A stretch of 64,000 nucleotides of DNA from Leptodesmis sichuanensis A121 (GTDB taxonomy: Bacteria; Cyanobacteriota; Cyanobacteriia; Leptolyngbyales; Leptolyngbyaceae), in NCBI RefSeq assembly GCF_021379005.1, contig NZ_CP075171.1, positions 4,278,001 to 4,342,000 on the forward strand, read 5' to 3'. Each line of letters starts with the position of its first letter. Position 1 is the first letter of the stretch. The position numbers and the translations under genes are program-made. This document shows positions 7,940-16,297 of this stretch, piece after piece. A model generated the notes under the pieces. That model was not told the origin of the DNA, searched no databases, and saw only the letters and a program-made list of their open reading frames with translations.

Positions 7940-9556
7940 TCATTTTTGTAGAGTCCAGAAGGGAACTTTTTGAGTGATTTGTAGACTCGCTCCTTGAATC
8001 CATTTTTGAGCAAACAGATAGTCTTTGCTTTGCCAGAGGGGAATGAAAGGAACATCCTGACCCAATAGTGCCTGTAATTCCTTAAATATTTGTTTGCGAA
8101 TATCAGGATTGAGTTCTTTGCGGCTCTGGTCGATTAACTGATTGGCCCGATCGCTGTAATAAAACGATCCCTGCAGGAAGCTAGAACCTGCTTCACATCC
8201 GGTTTTTACCGATCCTTTGGAGCATTCCATAAACGGTTGGATATAGTTGTCGGCATCTAAAAAGTCGGGAGTCCAATCGAGTAGAAACATGGGATAAACG
8301 CCCTTGTCCAGATTTTTATAAGCTGTGGTCGATTCAATACTTTTCAGATCCAGTTGCATTAAATTACCCAGCCTTTTTTTAATCAAGGCTTTCAGCGTCA
8401 GGGCCGCCCACTGATCGTTCACTACATTTGATCGATACCAGAACTCCACTTTCAACGGGTTAGTTTCAGAGTAGCCTGCTTGTGTTAATAGTTCCCTGGC
8501 TTTGGTCGCGTTGCCGTCTCCATAAGCTTGAAAGACCGGATCTTTCATGTTCAACGTGGCAGGAATCAGGCTGTATAGAGGTTCAATTTGTCCCCGAAAC
8601 ACGCGCTCTTCCAATAACGGACGATCCATCATCGCTGCGATCGCCTGCCGCACTTCCAACTTATCCAACGGTGGCGACTTGAGATTGATGGTGATGTAAT
8701 CAATACCGCTGCCTGCTTTAGCGATCGCTTGCCACTTTTGGGCGGTAGCTCCTTCCTGAAGTGTGCGAATTTGATCAACGGCCAGGTTCTGGTAGGCGAG
8801 GTCGATCGCTCCCGTGCGAAAGGCATTGAACAAATTGGCGGAACTGGAGAAGAACTGAATATCAATGCCTTGATTAGTGGGTTTAGTGCCCCAGTATTGT
8901 TCAAAGGTATCCAGACGAATTTGATCGGTGCCGTACTTCACCAATTTATAAGGGCCAGTGCTGATTACGGTATCGGGTTTGAAGGAACCTTCCTTCATTT
9001 CGTATGCTTGAGGGGAAACGGGACACAGACCGGAAAAGGCCAGCAACGAGGGAAAGGCGGCAAAGGGCTTTTTCAGTTGAATGGTTAGCTCGTACTCGCC
9101 TGTTGCCTGGACGGATTTCACCAGATCGGAGAGCAGAAAGGCCGGTGATCCCCCGTTGTTGATGAACCGTTGCAGGGAGAATTCCATCGCTTTCGCATCA
9201 AACTTGGTTCCGTCATGAAACAGCACACCCTGACGCAGGGGAATGGTGTAGGTCAACCCATCGGTACTCACTTGGGGTAAGGCGGTTGCCAGTTGGGGTT
9301 GCAGTTCACTGGTGCCAAGTTTGTAGCTGTAGAGCCGATCGCCCAGGTTATAAAGTAAGTTTCCAGAAAAAATGCTGTAGGCATCGGCGGGATCCAGGGT
9401 ACTCACAGTAGGGGCCGCCGTTCCCAACACAATCCGATTGGTGCGAGATGGAGCGGCGGCATCGGGGGTGGAGCGGCTGCAACTGACGGCCAAAAGGCAA
9501 CACAGGCAAAAGAGAAACAGAAACCGCACCGACGATCGCCAGCCACCATTCACCAT
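7940..9556 (-). CDS. ABC-type oligopeptide/nickel-family substrate-binding lipoprotein
   Basis: From the ATG at 9556 the product is about 538 residues. It begins with a lipoprotein signal peptide whose lipobox LAVSC places the acylated Cys near residue 26. The mature part is a family 5 extracellular solute-binding protein. It shows SGNLLYNLGDRLYSY, then LATALPQVSTDGLTYTIPLR and GVLFHDGTKFDAKAMEFSL, and the late segment FIPLWQSKDYLFA. Such proteins bind peptides or metal complexes in the periplasm and pass them to a Dpp/Opp-type permease. No permease or ATPase gene lies next to it, so the partner must be elsewhere. A TTG start ten codons upstream is possible but would put charged residues before the signal peptide. 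Confidence 0.88.
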   Translation of the reverse strand: MVNGGWRSSVRFLFLFCLCCLLAVSCSRSTPDAAAPSRTNRIVLGTAAPTVSTLDPADAYSIFSGNLLYNLGDRLYSYKLGTSELQPQLATALPQVSTDGLTYTIPLRQGVLFHDGTKFDAKAMEFSLQRFINNGGSPAFLLSDLVKSVQATGEYELTIQLKKPFAAFPSLLAFSGLCPVSPQAYEMKEGSFKPDTVISTGPYKLVKYGTDQIRLDTFEQYWGTKPTNQGIDIQFFSSSANLFNAFRTGAIDLAYQNLAVDQIRTLQEGATAQKWQAIAKAGSGIDYITINLKSPPLDKLEVRQAIAAMMDRPLLEERVFRGQIEPLYSLIPATLNMKDPVFQAYGDGNATKARELLTQAGYSETNPLKVEFWYRSNVVNDQWAALTLKALIKKRLGNLMQLDLKSIESTTAYKNLDKGVYPMFLLDWTPDFLDADNYIQPFMECSKGSVKTGCEAGSSFLQGSFYYSDRANQLIDQSRKELNPDIRKQIFKELQALLGQDVPFIPLWQSKDYLFAQKWIQGASLQITQKVPFWTLQK

Positions 9557-9655
9557 CACACAATCAGGCCATCCCACCCCATGCAAGTCAATGTCTATTC
9601 TAGTCAGCCGAGCGATCGTTCGGATGGATTAGACGGTGCTGGGAATGATGCGTTG

Positions 9656-10414
9656 TTAGCCGGACTGATTCCTTGCAATCGCCTTGCGTTTTTCTTCGTA
9701 AAAGCGACAGGCCAGATGTCCCAAACCGTATAGCAGCCCCGCATCGCTGCTGACTCCAATTGCAGTTCCCACAGCGGGAATCACTTCTAAAATACTCAGT
9801 CCCGATTTCATTAAGCCAGAACTTCCAGTCGATAATCCCCAGAGTGCCAGAACTTCACCACGACGGGTGGAATCGGTCGGGGAGAAGCCATAGATAGCGG
9901 CGATCCGATAGAGCATTTCTGCTTGCAGGACCGCGATCGCGCCAATATCCACAGCAAACAAACTCAAAGCCAGAGGTGGAATCAAATTAGTGGCCAAACC
10001 AATACCCGCCGCTTTCCAGGAGGTATCGACCATAACACGGTGGGCCAACTGTTCCTCAGTTTCTGCAGGATACTGGCGGCGCAGTTTATCCACATCCTGT
10101 TGCACCCGTGCCACATCTACCTGTCCCATTGCGGCCATCAACCAGTTGAGCACTGGCACCTTCGTAGCAAATTTGACGATCGGATTTTCGGCAAAGGGGG
10201 TGACGACCCGGCCAATGGTTTCTGTTCCTTGCTCGACAAACTGATAGAGTTGAGGGGCTACCATGTCATCCACTACGGTCGCGGTTCGCCTCAGGTGATT
10301 GGCGATCGTTTGAGAAGCACGAATCGCAGCGGCGATCGCATCGCGCAACGGATCGGGAGAAGAATCTCTGTTGGAAGGTGCCATAGGTTTAGCGTGCTCT
10401 GGGAAAGTTCTCAT
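9656..10414 (-). CDS. EcsC-like protein
   Basis: About 250 residues from the ATG at 10414; an upstream GTG at 10453 and a downstream ATG at 10384 are alternatives. The middle resembles EcsC proteins: an HRVMVDTSWKAAGIGLATN stretch, then hydrophobic segments LIPPLALSLFAVDIGAIAVLQ and YRIAAIYGFSP, then a Gly/Ser-rich helix SGLSILEVIPAVGTAIG. The C-terminal LLYGLGHLACRFYEEKRK recalls the C-terminal helix of DUF697/EcsC-type membrane-associated proteins. Function is not established; members are thought to associate with membranes. The assignment rests on weak motif similarity. Confidence 0.6.
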   Translation of the reverse strand: MRTFPEHAKPMAPSNRDSSPDPLRDAIAAAIRASQTIANHLRRTATVVDDMVAPQLYQFVEQGTETIGRVVTPFAENPIVKFATKVPVLNWLMAAMGQVDVARVQQDVDKLRRQYPAETEEQLAHRVMVDTSWKAAGIGLATNLIPPLALSLFAVDIGAIAVLQAEMLYRIAAIYGFSPTDSTRRGEVLALWGLSTGSSGLMKSGLSILEVIPAVGTAIGVSSDAGLLYGLGHLACRFYEEKRKAIARNQSG

Positions 10415-10526
10415 ACCTTTACTGTAAAGAACGATTTGGCCTCTGGAATTCACTCACAGGTAGCAAGAACCGCCCCATCTACAGGGTGAATTCCGTCTAG
10501 TACAACAAGGCGGAAGTCTACATACC

Positions 10527-10646
10527 ATTCCAATCCGCCCTCATCCCCCAGCCCCTTCTCCCAAACCAGGGAGAAGGGGCACCAGATCAAAGTCCCGCTA
10601 CCCACTTGGGAGAGGGATGTAGGGTGAGGGCAGATTGGTATACGAA
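10527..10646. repeat. imperfect inverted repeat of the CCCTCATCCCCCAGCCCC type
   Basis: The arms ATACCATTCCAATCCGCCCTC and GAGGGCAGATTGGTAT face each other about 100 bases apart. Inside lies the hairpin CTTCTCCCAAACCAGGGAGAAGG. The element lies between two leftward genes, could fold over most of its length, and resembles small non-autonomous elements common in cyanobacteria. Confidence 0.65.
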
Positions 10647-10710
10647 CTTACGCCACAGAGCACTAGTTTGTTGGAGCGGTGCGATCGCCGGAGGAGTGAG
10701 GCGATCGTAT

Positions 10711-11451
10711 TTACTGATCCGCACCCGATGCCGATTGAGTAGGCTGGCTTTGCTTGATCGCCTGTTTCACTATGGGAGTAAGCTTCTCTTTCCAGAAGCG
10801 AATGTCCGGAAATTCTCTTGCACTCATTATGACATCCTGCCAGCGACCATCTCGCAAAGCTTTTTGAGCACTATAATATCTGGCCTCAGCTCGATTCCAT
10901 TCCTGGGGCCACTGCACAGCCACCAGTTTAGCTGTTGGGTAAGCTGGGCTGTCTGCAGCAACCGTTTTTACCAGGGCGATCGCGCCATTGAGATTGCCCG
11001 ATTGGTACTGTTGAGTGGCGATTGCCATGAGATAAATCCCCCGATCAAAAGTGTCTCCCTGTTGGGGCACTAGCATGGTTTGACTGGCCGCATCCCTGGG
11101 GTTGACGCAACTGGTCACCGTTAACTCTTTATAAACCCAGCCCGGAATTGGGCTGCTAATCCTCAGCCATCCTTCTGATTCATCCACCACCGTCAATAGG
11201 GTGCCATTGGGAATATGCCCCACCACATTATCGTTAGCAGCCTCTGGGCTGGAACGTACATTCAGCGGCGGTTTCGGATCAGCGGTCAGGGTTTGACAGA
11301 TTGTTGCGCCTTCCAGGTGGTGAGACAAGGATGAGTCAAAGAGCCATTGGGATAAGGGAGTTTTGGCGATCGCATAGATGAGGCCAGCGATCGTTATGGG
11401 AATGGCGAAACTAATTCCCATCGCCAACGCCATCTTTGACCTGAACTCCAT
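10711..11451 (-). CDS. membrane-anchored SH3-domain protein
   Basis: The 246-residue protein has one N-terminal transmembrane helix at about residues 8-28 (ALAMGISFAIPITIAGLIYA). A bacterial SH3 (SH3b) domain follows at about 60-115, with LNVRSSPEAANDNVVGHIPNG and GWLRISSPIPGWVYKEL. A helical C-terminal part resembles one tetratricopeptide-like hairpin (QYQSGNLNGAIALVKTVAAD, then RYYSAQKALRDGRWQD). SH3b domains often bind peptidoglycan, so an envelope role is likely, though no enzyme domain is present. It is 17 bases upstream of the DUF3318 stop on the same strand, so the two may form an operon. Confidence 0.75.
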   Translation of the reverse strand: MEFRSKMALAMGISFAIPITIAGLIYAIAKTPLSQWLFDSSLSHHLEGATICQTLTADPKPPLNVRSSPEAANDNVVGHIPNGTLLTVVDESEGWLRISSPIPGWVYKELTVTSCVNPRDAASQTMLVPQQGDTFDRGIYLMAIATQQYQSGNLNGAIALVKTVAADSPAYPTAKLVAVQWPQEWNRAEARYYSAQKALRDGRWQDVIMSAREFPDIRFWKEKLTPIVKQAIKQSQPTQSASGADQ

Positions 11452-11468
11452 TCCCTACTCCCCATTCC

Positions 11469-12074
11469 CTACTCCCTCAAACTGCTGGGAACACCCACTG
11501 GAGAAACCCCTGCGATCGCCCGCAAATTTTGGCAACGCAGCAATTCAATAAAGCTGAGGCTGGGCCGCCCTTCAATTTCTGCAACCGTCTCAATGGCTGA
11601 GAGCAGGGAACGAGCGGCTTCCGTTTCTGTATAGCCACGCCGCATCGCCACCTGAATTGCCGCTTCATCGGCCTCTAATTCCCGTTGCGTACTGTGATTA
11701 CTGCGCCAGATTTGCGTCCCAGCGATCGCACTGAGGGATCCTGCAGCAATTACCCCCACTGCATCCCCCTGGGTGGCTTCCACAATTACGCCCAGCACTC
11801 CGGCCAGCACCAATCCCTGATTCAGGCTGGGACGAAACCAGCGCACACTCGTCACCCAACTGACAGTTCGCAGCACCAGCAAATCCCGTTGAGCGCGAGA
11901 CAGTTGGTTCCACAGGTCAAAGTTGATGGAAACTGGACGAAATGCCATCCACGGCTTGGGAACAGGAGCCTCAATCACCGTGGCCTGTCCAGGTTTACTC
12001 ACCAATTTGGTCAGCATCCGGCCAGAAGCGGGCAGTAAGTCCATCAGGTGGCGAATTTCGGGATCGGGGTACAT
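11469..12074 (-). CDS. DUF3318 family protein
   Basis: The 201-residue protein begins MYPDPEIRHLMDLLPASGRM, typical of the cyanobacterial DUF3318 family. It continues with WNQLSRAQRDLLVLRTVSWV, a hydrophobic pair of helices at about residues 85-120 (GLVLAGVLGVIVEATQ and VGVIAAGSLSAIAGTQIW), and ELEADEAAIQVAMRRGYTETEA. The last segment has an ExEAD pattern reminiscent of M48-type peptidases, but no HExxH zinc motif is present, so it is unlikely to be an active protease. Function is unknown. Confidence 0.75.
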   Translation of the reverse strand: MYPDPEIRHLMDLLPASGRMLTKLVSKPGQATVIEAPVPKPWMAFRPVSINFDLWNQLSRAQRDLLVLRTVSWVTSVRWFRPSLNQGLVLAGVLGVIVEATQGDAVGVIAAGSLSAIAGTQIWRSNHSTQRELEADEAAIQVAMRRGYTETEAARSLLSAIETVAEIEGRPSLSFIELLRCQNLRAIAGVSPVGVPSSLRE

Positions 12075-12114
12075 GGGGGAGGAGAGGAAATTGTGGAATG
12101 GGGAGGTAGGGAAG

Positions 12115-12200
12115 TTTTAAGTTTTTAGTTTTAAGTTCTCAGTTTTAAGTTCTCAGTTTTAAGTTCTCAGTTCCAAATCAACTCAAAACTTAAAACTTAA
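12115..12200. repeat. AAGTTTTAAGTTCTCAG simple repeat array
   Basis: Three to four copies of GTTTTAAGTTCTCA are followed by the complementary ACTCAAAACTTAAAACTT, making an imperfect inverted array. Identical units sit in frame in the glycosyltransferase gene (5370-5399) and in cobN (62340-62375). Confidence 0.7.
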
Positions 12201-12212
12201 ACCAGATCCAGT

Positions 12213-12271
12213 GAGAGAACGGTCGTTTTCTCATAAAAGAAACTCCGGTTCTGGACTTGGACAAGGTTTAA
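12213..12271 (+). repeat. 59-bp dispersed repeat, copy 1
   Basis: The unit runs from GAGAGAACGGTCGTTTTC to GGACTTGGACAAGGTTTA. An inverted copy lies at 36491-36549 and a partial copy at 38721-38761. Imperfect complementarity between AGAACGGTCGTTTTC and GAAACTCCGGTTCT would allow a hairpin. It abuts the AAGTTTTAAG array, as copy 2 does. Confidence 0.75.
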
Positions 12272-12407
12272 AGCTCATAACTCAAAACTGTTCCCTCTCC
12301 ACTATAAGCAGGTACGGTTTTACGGGCAAATCAGGGGTGAATCCCGAATTCAATCATTGCAACAAAGTCTTTACAATACTTTATAGCTACATACGCATGG
12401 TTATTTG

Positions 12408-12513
12408 TCATTTGTCATTCGTCCTTTGTTAATTAACCAGTTTGTGTTTTGTATCAGTATTAACCCCGCCTAATGACCAATGACCAATGACGAATGACCG
12501 ATGACCATTGACT
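12408..12513. repeat. heptameric TGACCAA / TTTGTCA inverted array
   Basis: Units TTTGTCATTTGTCATTCGTC on one side and AATGACCAATGACCAATGAC on the other form an inverted array between DUF3318 and ftsH. It belongs to the short tandem heptamer repeats common in cyanobacteria. The ftsH promoter must lie within or just after it. Confidence 0.65.
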
Positions 12514-12537
12514 CTTTAACCACGGAGCTATCCAGCC

Positions 12538-14478
12538 ATGCCGATCGAAACCAATAACAAACTAAAAGCGCCTCGTTCCAGGCAGTTTGGAGGCGGCTTA
12601 TTAATTCTCTTCACGCTGCTGCTACTGCTGAACTTTGTTATTCCTAGCTTTGGGCCACGTCCAGCTTCCATTCCTTACAGCGATTTCATTGCCCAGGTAC
12701 AGGCTGGAAAGGTGGCTCAGGCGTTAATCACACCCAATCAAATTCAATATACGTTGAAGCCAGAGGCAACGGCGGATCCGGCTCAAGCGGCCCAGGCTCC
12801 TCGCATTTACACAACGACTCCGGTTTCAGTCGATCTGGATTTGCCCAAGATTTTGCGCGAAAACAATGTGGAATTTGGTGCACCACCGCCCAACAATAAT
12901 GCCTGGATTGGTACGCTGCTGAGTTGGGTTGTACCGCCACTGATTTTCTTTGGTATTTGGGCCTTTTTGTTGAATCGTCAGGGTGGCCCCGGTCAGGCCG
13001 CGCTAACTGTGGGTAAGAGCAAAGCCCGCATTTACTCGGAAGGCAGCACGGGGGTGAAATTCCCAGATGTGGCTGGTGTGGATGAGGCGAAGGCTGAACT
13101 TCAGGAGATTGTGGACTTCCTGAAAAATGCTGACAAATACACGAAGCTAGGAGCCAAGATTCCCAAAGGGGTGTTGCTGGTTGGCGCACCGGGAACGGGT
13201 AAAACCTTGCTGGCTAAAGCGATCGCCGGAGAAGCGGGAGTTCCTTTCTTCAGCATTTCTGGGTCTGAGTTTATTGAGTTGTTTGTCGGGGTGGGCGCGT
13301 CGCGGGTGCGCGATCTGTTTACCCAGGCCAAGCAACAGGCTCCCTGTATTGTATTCATTGATGAATTGGATGCCTTGGGTAAGTCCCGCGCTCAGGGTGG
13401 GATGTTCGGCGGCAACGATGAACGGGAACAAACCCTGAACCAGTTGCTGACTGAGATGGATGGCTTTGAGGCCAATACCGGAGTGATTCTGCTGGCCGCT
13501 ACCAACCGTCCGGAAGTGCTGGATCCGGCACTGCGTCGTCCCGGTCGCTTCGATCGTCAGGTGGTGGTCGATCGCCCTGACAAGCTGGGTCGGGAAGCCA
13601 TCCTGAAAGTCCACGCTCGCAATGTGAAGCTGGCGGATGATGTGGATCTGGGCGCGATCGCCGTTCGTACTCCTGGCTTCGTCGGCGCAGACCTGGCGAA
13701 TCTGGTGAATGAAGCGGCTCTGTTAGCAGCCCGTAATGGTCGGCAGTCCGTGATCATGGCGGACTTTACGGAAGCGATCGAACGGGTGATTGCTGGCCTG
13801 GAGAAGAAGTCTCGCGTCCTGAATGAGATGGAGAAGAAGATCGTCGCCTATCACGAAGTTGGCCACGCGATCGTGGGTGCGTTGATGCCCGGTGCAGGCA
13901 AAGTCGAAAAGATCTCCATCGTGCCTCGCGGCGTGGGAGCTTTGGGCTATACCCTGCAACTGCCGGAAGAAGATCGCTTCCTGATGGCCGAAGATGAAAT
14001 TCGGGGTCGGATCGCCACCTTGCTGGGAGGTCGTTCTGCGGAAGAACTGATCTTTGGCAAAGTGTCTACGGGAGCCAGCGATGATATTCAAAAGGCCACC
14101 GATCTGGCGGAACGATCCGTCACCCTTTACGGGATGAGTGATTACCTGGGGCCGATCGCCTTCGAAAAGCAGCAAATGCAATTTCTGGATGGGTATCAAT
14201 CTCCTCGTCGGGCCGTTAGTCCCAAAGTCACCGAGGAAATTGACCGGGAAGTGAAGGAAATTGTTGATGGGGCACATCACATCGCTCTGGCCATTCTGGA
14301 TAAGAATCGGAACTTGCTGGAAGAAACCGCTCAGGAACTGCTGAATCGAGAAGTAATGGAAGGCGATGCTTTGCGCGATCGGCTCAACCAGGTCGTAGCT
14401 CCAGAAGAACTCAACTCCTGGTTGCTTTCTGGTAAACTTCCCGATGGAGTCCGACTGATGCAGGAAACTTTGGTCTAG
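12538..14478 (+). CDS. ftsH: ATP-dependent zinc metalloprotease FtsH
   Basis: The 646-residue protein has two N-terminal membrane helices (about 22-38 and 120-140) bracketing a lumenal or periplasmic domain. The AAA+ domain has Walker A GAPGTGKT at about 216-223 and Walker [13 protein letters not shown] near 270. The SRH region [20 protein letters not shown] and the zinc-binding HEVGH at 439-443 place it in peptidase family M41. FtsH forms membrane hexamers that degrade damaged membrane proteins, in cyanobacteria notably photodamaged D1 of photosystem II. Length matches the usual family size. No neighbour belongs to the same pathway. Which of the several cyanobacterial FtsH paralogues this is cannot be decided here. 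Confidence 0.96.
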   Translation: MPIETNNKLKAPRSRQFGGGLLILFTLLLLLNFVIPSFGPRPASIPYSDFIAQVQAGKVAQALITPNQIQYTLKPEATADPAQAAQAPRIYTTTPVSVDLDLPKILRENNVEFGAPPPNNNAWIGTLLSWVVPPLIFFGIWAFLLNRQGGPGQAALTVGKSKARIYSEGSTGVKFPDVAGVDEAKAELQEIVDFLKNADKYTKLGAKIPKGVLLVGAPGTGKTLLAKAIAGEAGVPFFSISGSEFIELFVGVGASRVRDLFTQAKQQAPCIVFIDELDALGKSRAQGGMFGGNDEREQTLNQLLTEMDGFEANTGVILLAATNRPEVLDPALRRPGRFDRQVVVDRPDKLGREAILKVHARNVKLADDVDLGAIAVRTPGFVGADLANLVNEAALLAARNGRQSVIMADFTEAIERVIAGLEKKSRVLNEMEKKIVAYHEVGHAIVGALMPGAGKVEKISIVPRGVGALGYTLQLPEEDRFLMAEDEIRGRIATLLGGRSAEELIFGKVSTGASDDIQKATDLAERSVTLYGMSDYLGPIAFEKQQMQFLDGYQSPRRAVSPKVTEEIDREVKEIVDGAHHIALAILDKNRNLLEETAQELLNREVMEGDALRDRLNQVVAPEELNSWLLSGKLPDGVRLMQETLV

Positions 14479-14510
14479 ACGCGGTACAAGTTCAGTAACT
14501 CTTGTTAAGC

Positions 14511-14568
14511 AGTCCTGAGTACTTAGTGGCTTTTGGTGAGTCAGCCAAACCGCTCAGTGCTCAGGACT
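14511..14568 (+). terminator. hairpin after ftsH, probable terminator or repeat
   Basis: AGTCCTGAGTACTTAGTGG pairs with CCGCTCAGTGCTCAGGACT at 16 of 19 positions, with an inner CTTTTGG...CCAAA hairpin. It follows the ftsH stop by 33 bases. It lacks a clear T tract, so it may be a palindromic repeat that also ends transcription. Confidence 0.5.
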
Positions 14569-14737
14569 TAAAGTTGGGAAGAAAAAATTTCCAAAGGTTG
14601 TTGTAGAATACCTGTTCTATAAGAGTGCTATGCCATTGAGCAATTGCTCCATTGAACCTCTCAAGTTCTCAGGGAAGCTTGCAGGAGCAGAGCAACTTTA
14701 CTAAAATGCCTCTGCCATTTATCTAACACTACTTATA

Positions 14738-16081
14738 GTGTCCTCAAAGCCATTGAAAACTACATCAAGTACTGGCAGGCGATCGGCCAATCGTAGTAAT
14801 CCGGAGCCAAATCAACTTAGAGATGGCGATCGTGCAGCCCATCAGTGGTATCGCTTCGTTCTTTCCTATCCTCCTCATCTGGTGCAGGACTACCTGCATA
14901 AATTTGGGGTAAATGGTAATCAGCGTGTTCTCGATCCCTTCTGTGGTACAGGGACAACAGTAGTCGAGTGCAAAAAGCAGGGAATTTCCAGTGTTGGCAT
15001 TGAGGCGAATCCCATGGCCTGGTTTGCGGGTTCCGTCAAGGTGGATTGGACTCCTGATCCAGTAGGGTTGCTGGAGGTGGCTAATCGCATTGGGGAAGCG
15101 GCTGAAACCATTATTGCAAACGAAACAAGACTCCGCACTTTACCAGAAGAAAGCCAGAAAATTATCCTGACTAATTCCATCAGTCCGCTGCCTCTGCACA
15201 AAACCCTGGTGTTATTGGAGCAAATCCAGCTTCAGGCCGCTCCCATCTATGCTCGTCATCTAAAACTAGCCCTGGCAAAAGCGGTGACGACCTCCATCAG
15301 TAATCTTCACTTTGGGCCAGAAGTTGGGGTCGGCAAAGCAAAACTGGATGCACCAGTGGTGCCGGACTGGCTGCATCAGGTTCACAACATGGCGGAAGAT
15401 TTAGATCAACTGCAATCTCTCCAAGACACACCTGCCATAGTGCATCATGCTGATTCACGCCAACTTCTTGGTGTCCTGGAACCGGGATCGATTGATGTGG
15501 TAATCACCTCTCCTCCCTACCCTAATGAAAAGGATTACACTCGCACGACGCGCTTAGAATCGGTTTTGCTGGGATTCATCCAAAATAAGCAGGAGTTGCG
15601 ATCGCTCAAGGAAGGACTCATTCGCTCTAACACTCGTAACGTCTTTAAGGCCGACACAGATGATATATGGGTGTCGCAGCATGAAGAGATTCAGCACATC
15701 GCAAAAACCATTGAAGATCGTCGCATTGCCCTGGGGAAAACCAGTGGCTTTGAACGGCTCTACCACCGATCGGTGAAGCTCTACTTTGGTGGCATGGCAA
15801 AGCACTTGGCAGATTTACGAACCATTCTGCGTCCCGGTGCCCAACTTGCCTACGTGGTGGGTGATCAAAAATCTTACTTGCAAGTGATGATCCGAACGGG
15901 GGAACTTTTGGCAGACATTGCCCAAGGGCTAGGATATGAGTTGGTCGGGATTGACCTGTTTCGTACCCGTCTCTCTACCGCCACCAAAGAGCAGATGCGA
16001 GAGGAAGTTGTTCTGTTGCGCTGGCCCGGAGAAGAAGTGCAAGAAGTTGACGAATCTCAGCCAATTGCTCTGCAAGTGTAG
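14738..16081 (+). CDS. site-specific DNA methyltransferase (TSPPY type)
   Basis: The 447-residue protein starts at GTG 14738. Motif I, the S-adenosylmethionine site, is DPFCGTGTT at about residue 67 and comes before catalytic motif IV TSPPYPNEKDY at about residue 258. TSPPY is typical of N4-cytosine and some N6-adenine amino-methyltransferases. The long segment between them could hold target recognition. It is not HsdM: it lacks the NPPF motif and helical N-domain of type I subunits. It lies 216 bases upstream of hsdR, so it may supply methylation to this locus or be an independent enzyme. The sequence it modifies cannot be read from the gene. Confidence 0.85.
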   Translation: MSSKPLKTTSSTGRRSANRSNPEPNQLRDGDRAAHQWYRFVLSYPPHLVQDYLHKFGVNGNQRVLDPFCGTGTTVVECKKQGISSVGIEANPMAWFAGSVKVDWTPDPVGLLEVANRIGEAAETIIANETRLRTLPEESQKIILTNSISPLPLHKTLVLLEQIQLQAAPIYARHLKLALAKAVTTSISNLHFGPEVGVGKAKLDAPVVPDWLHQVHNMAEDLDQLQSLQDTPAIVHHADSRQLLGVLEPGSIDVVITSPPYPNEKDYTRTTRLESVLLGFIQNKQELRSLKEGLIRSNTRNVFKADTDDIWVSQHEEIQHIAKTIEDRRIALGKTSGFERLYHRSVKLYFGGMAKHLADLRTILRPGAQLAYVVGDQKSYLQVMIRTGELLADIAQGLGYELVGIDLFRTRLSTATKEQMREEVVLLRWPGEEVQEVDESQPIALQV

Positions 16082-16297
16082 ACCGCCTGTTTTCAGGAAT
16101 TTGCCTTAGCAAAGATTAAGCCGGGGTACGGGCAAGCAGCTAAAACTAGGATTTTGCAGTAAAGCGTACCTGTCCAGATTTCTGGAAGCGCTGAGTAAAG
16201 AGGAATGAATAGGTACTCTACACCATAGGATTGGGCGTTTGAGCGGTAAATATGCCAAAACTGGAGTGTACGCTCTCATCGTTGCCGGAATCCGCCT

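Noticed and set aside
12115-12513. Possible CRISPR array from regularly repeated units.
   Set aside because: Units are 7-17 bases with no unique spacers, and no cas genes are present; these are simple repeats.
14738-16081. The methyltransferase as HsdM of the type I system.
   Set aside because: It has TSPPY rather than NPPF and lacks the HsdM N-terminal helical domain; it is better called a separate amino-methyltransferase.
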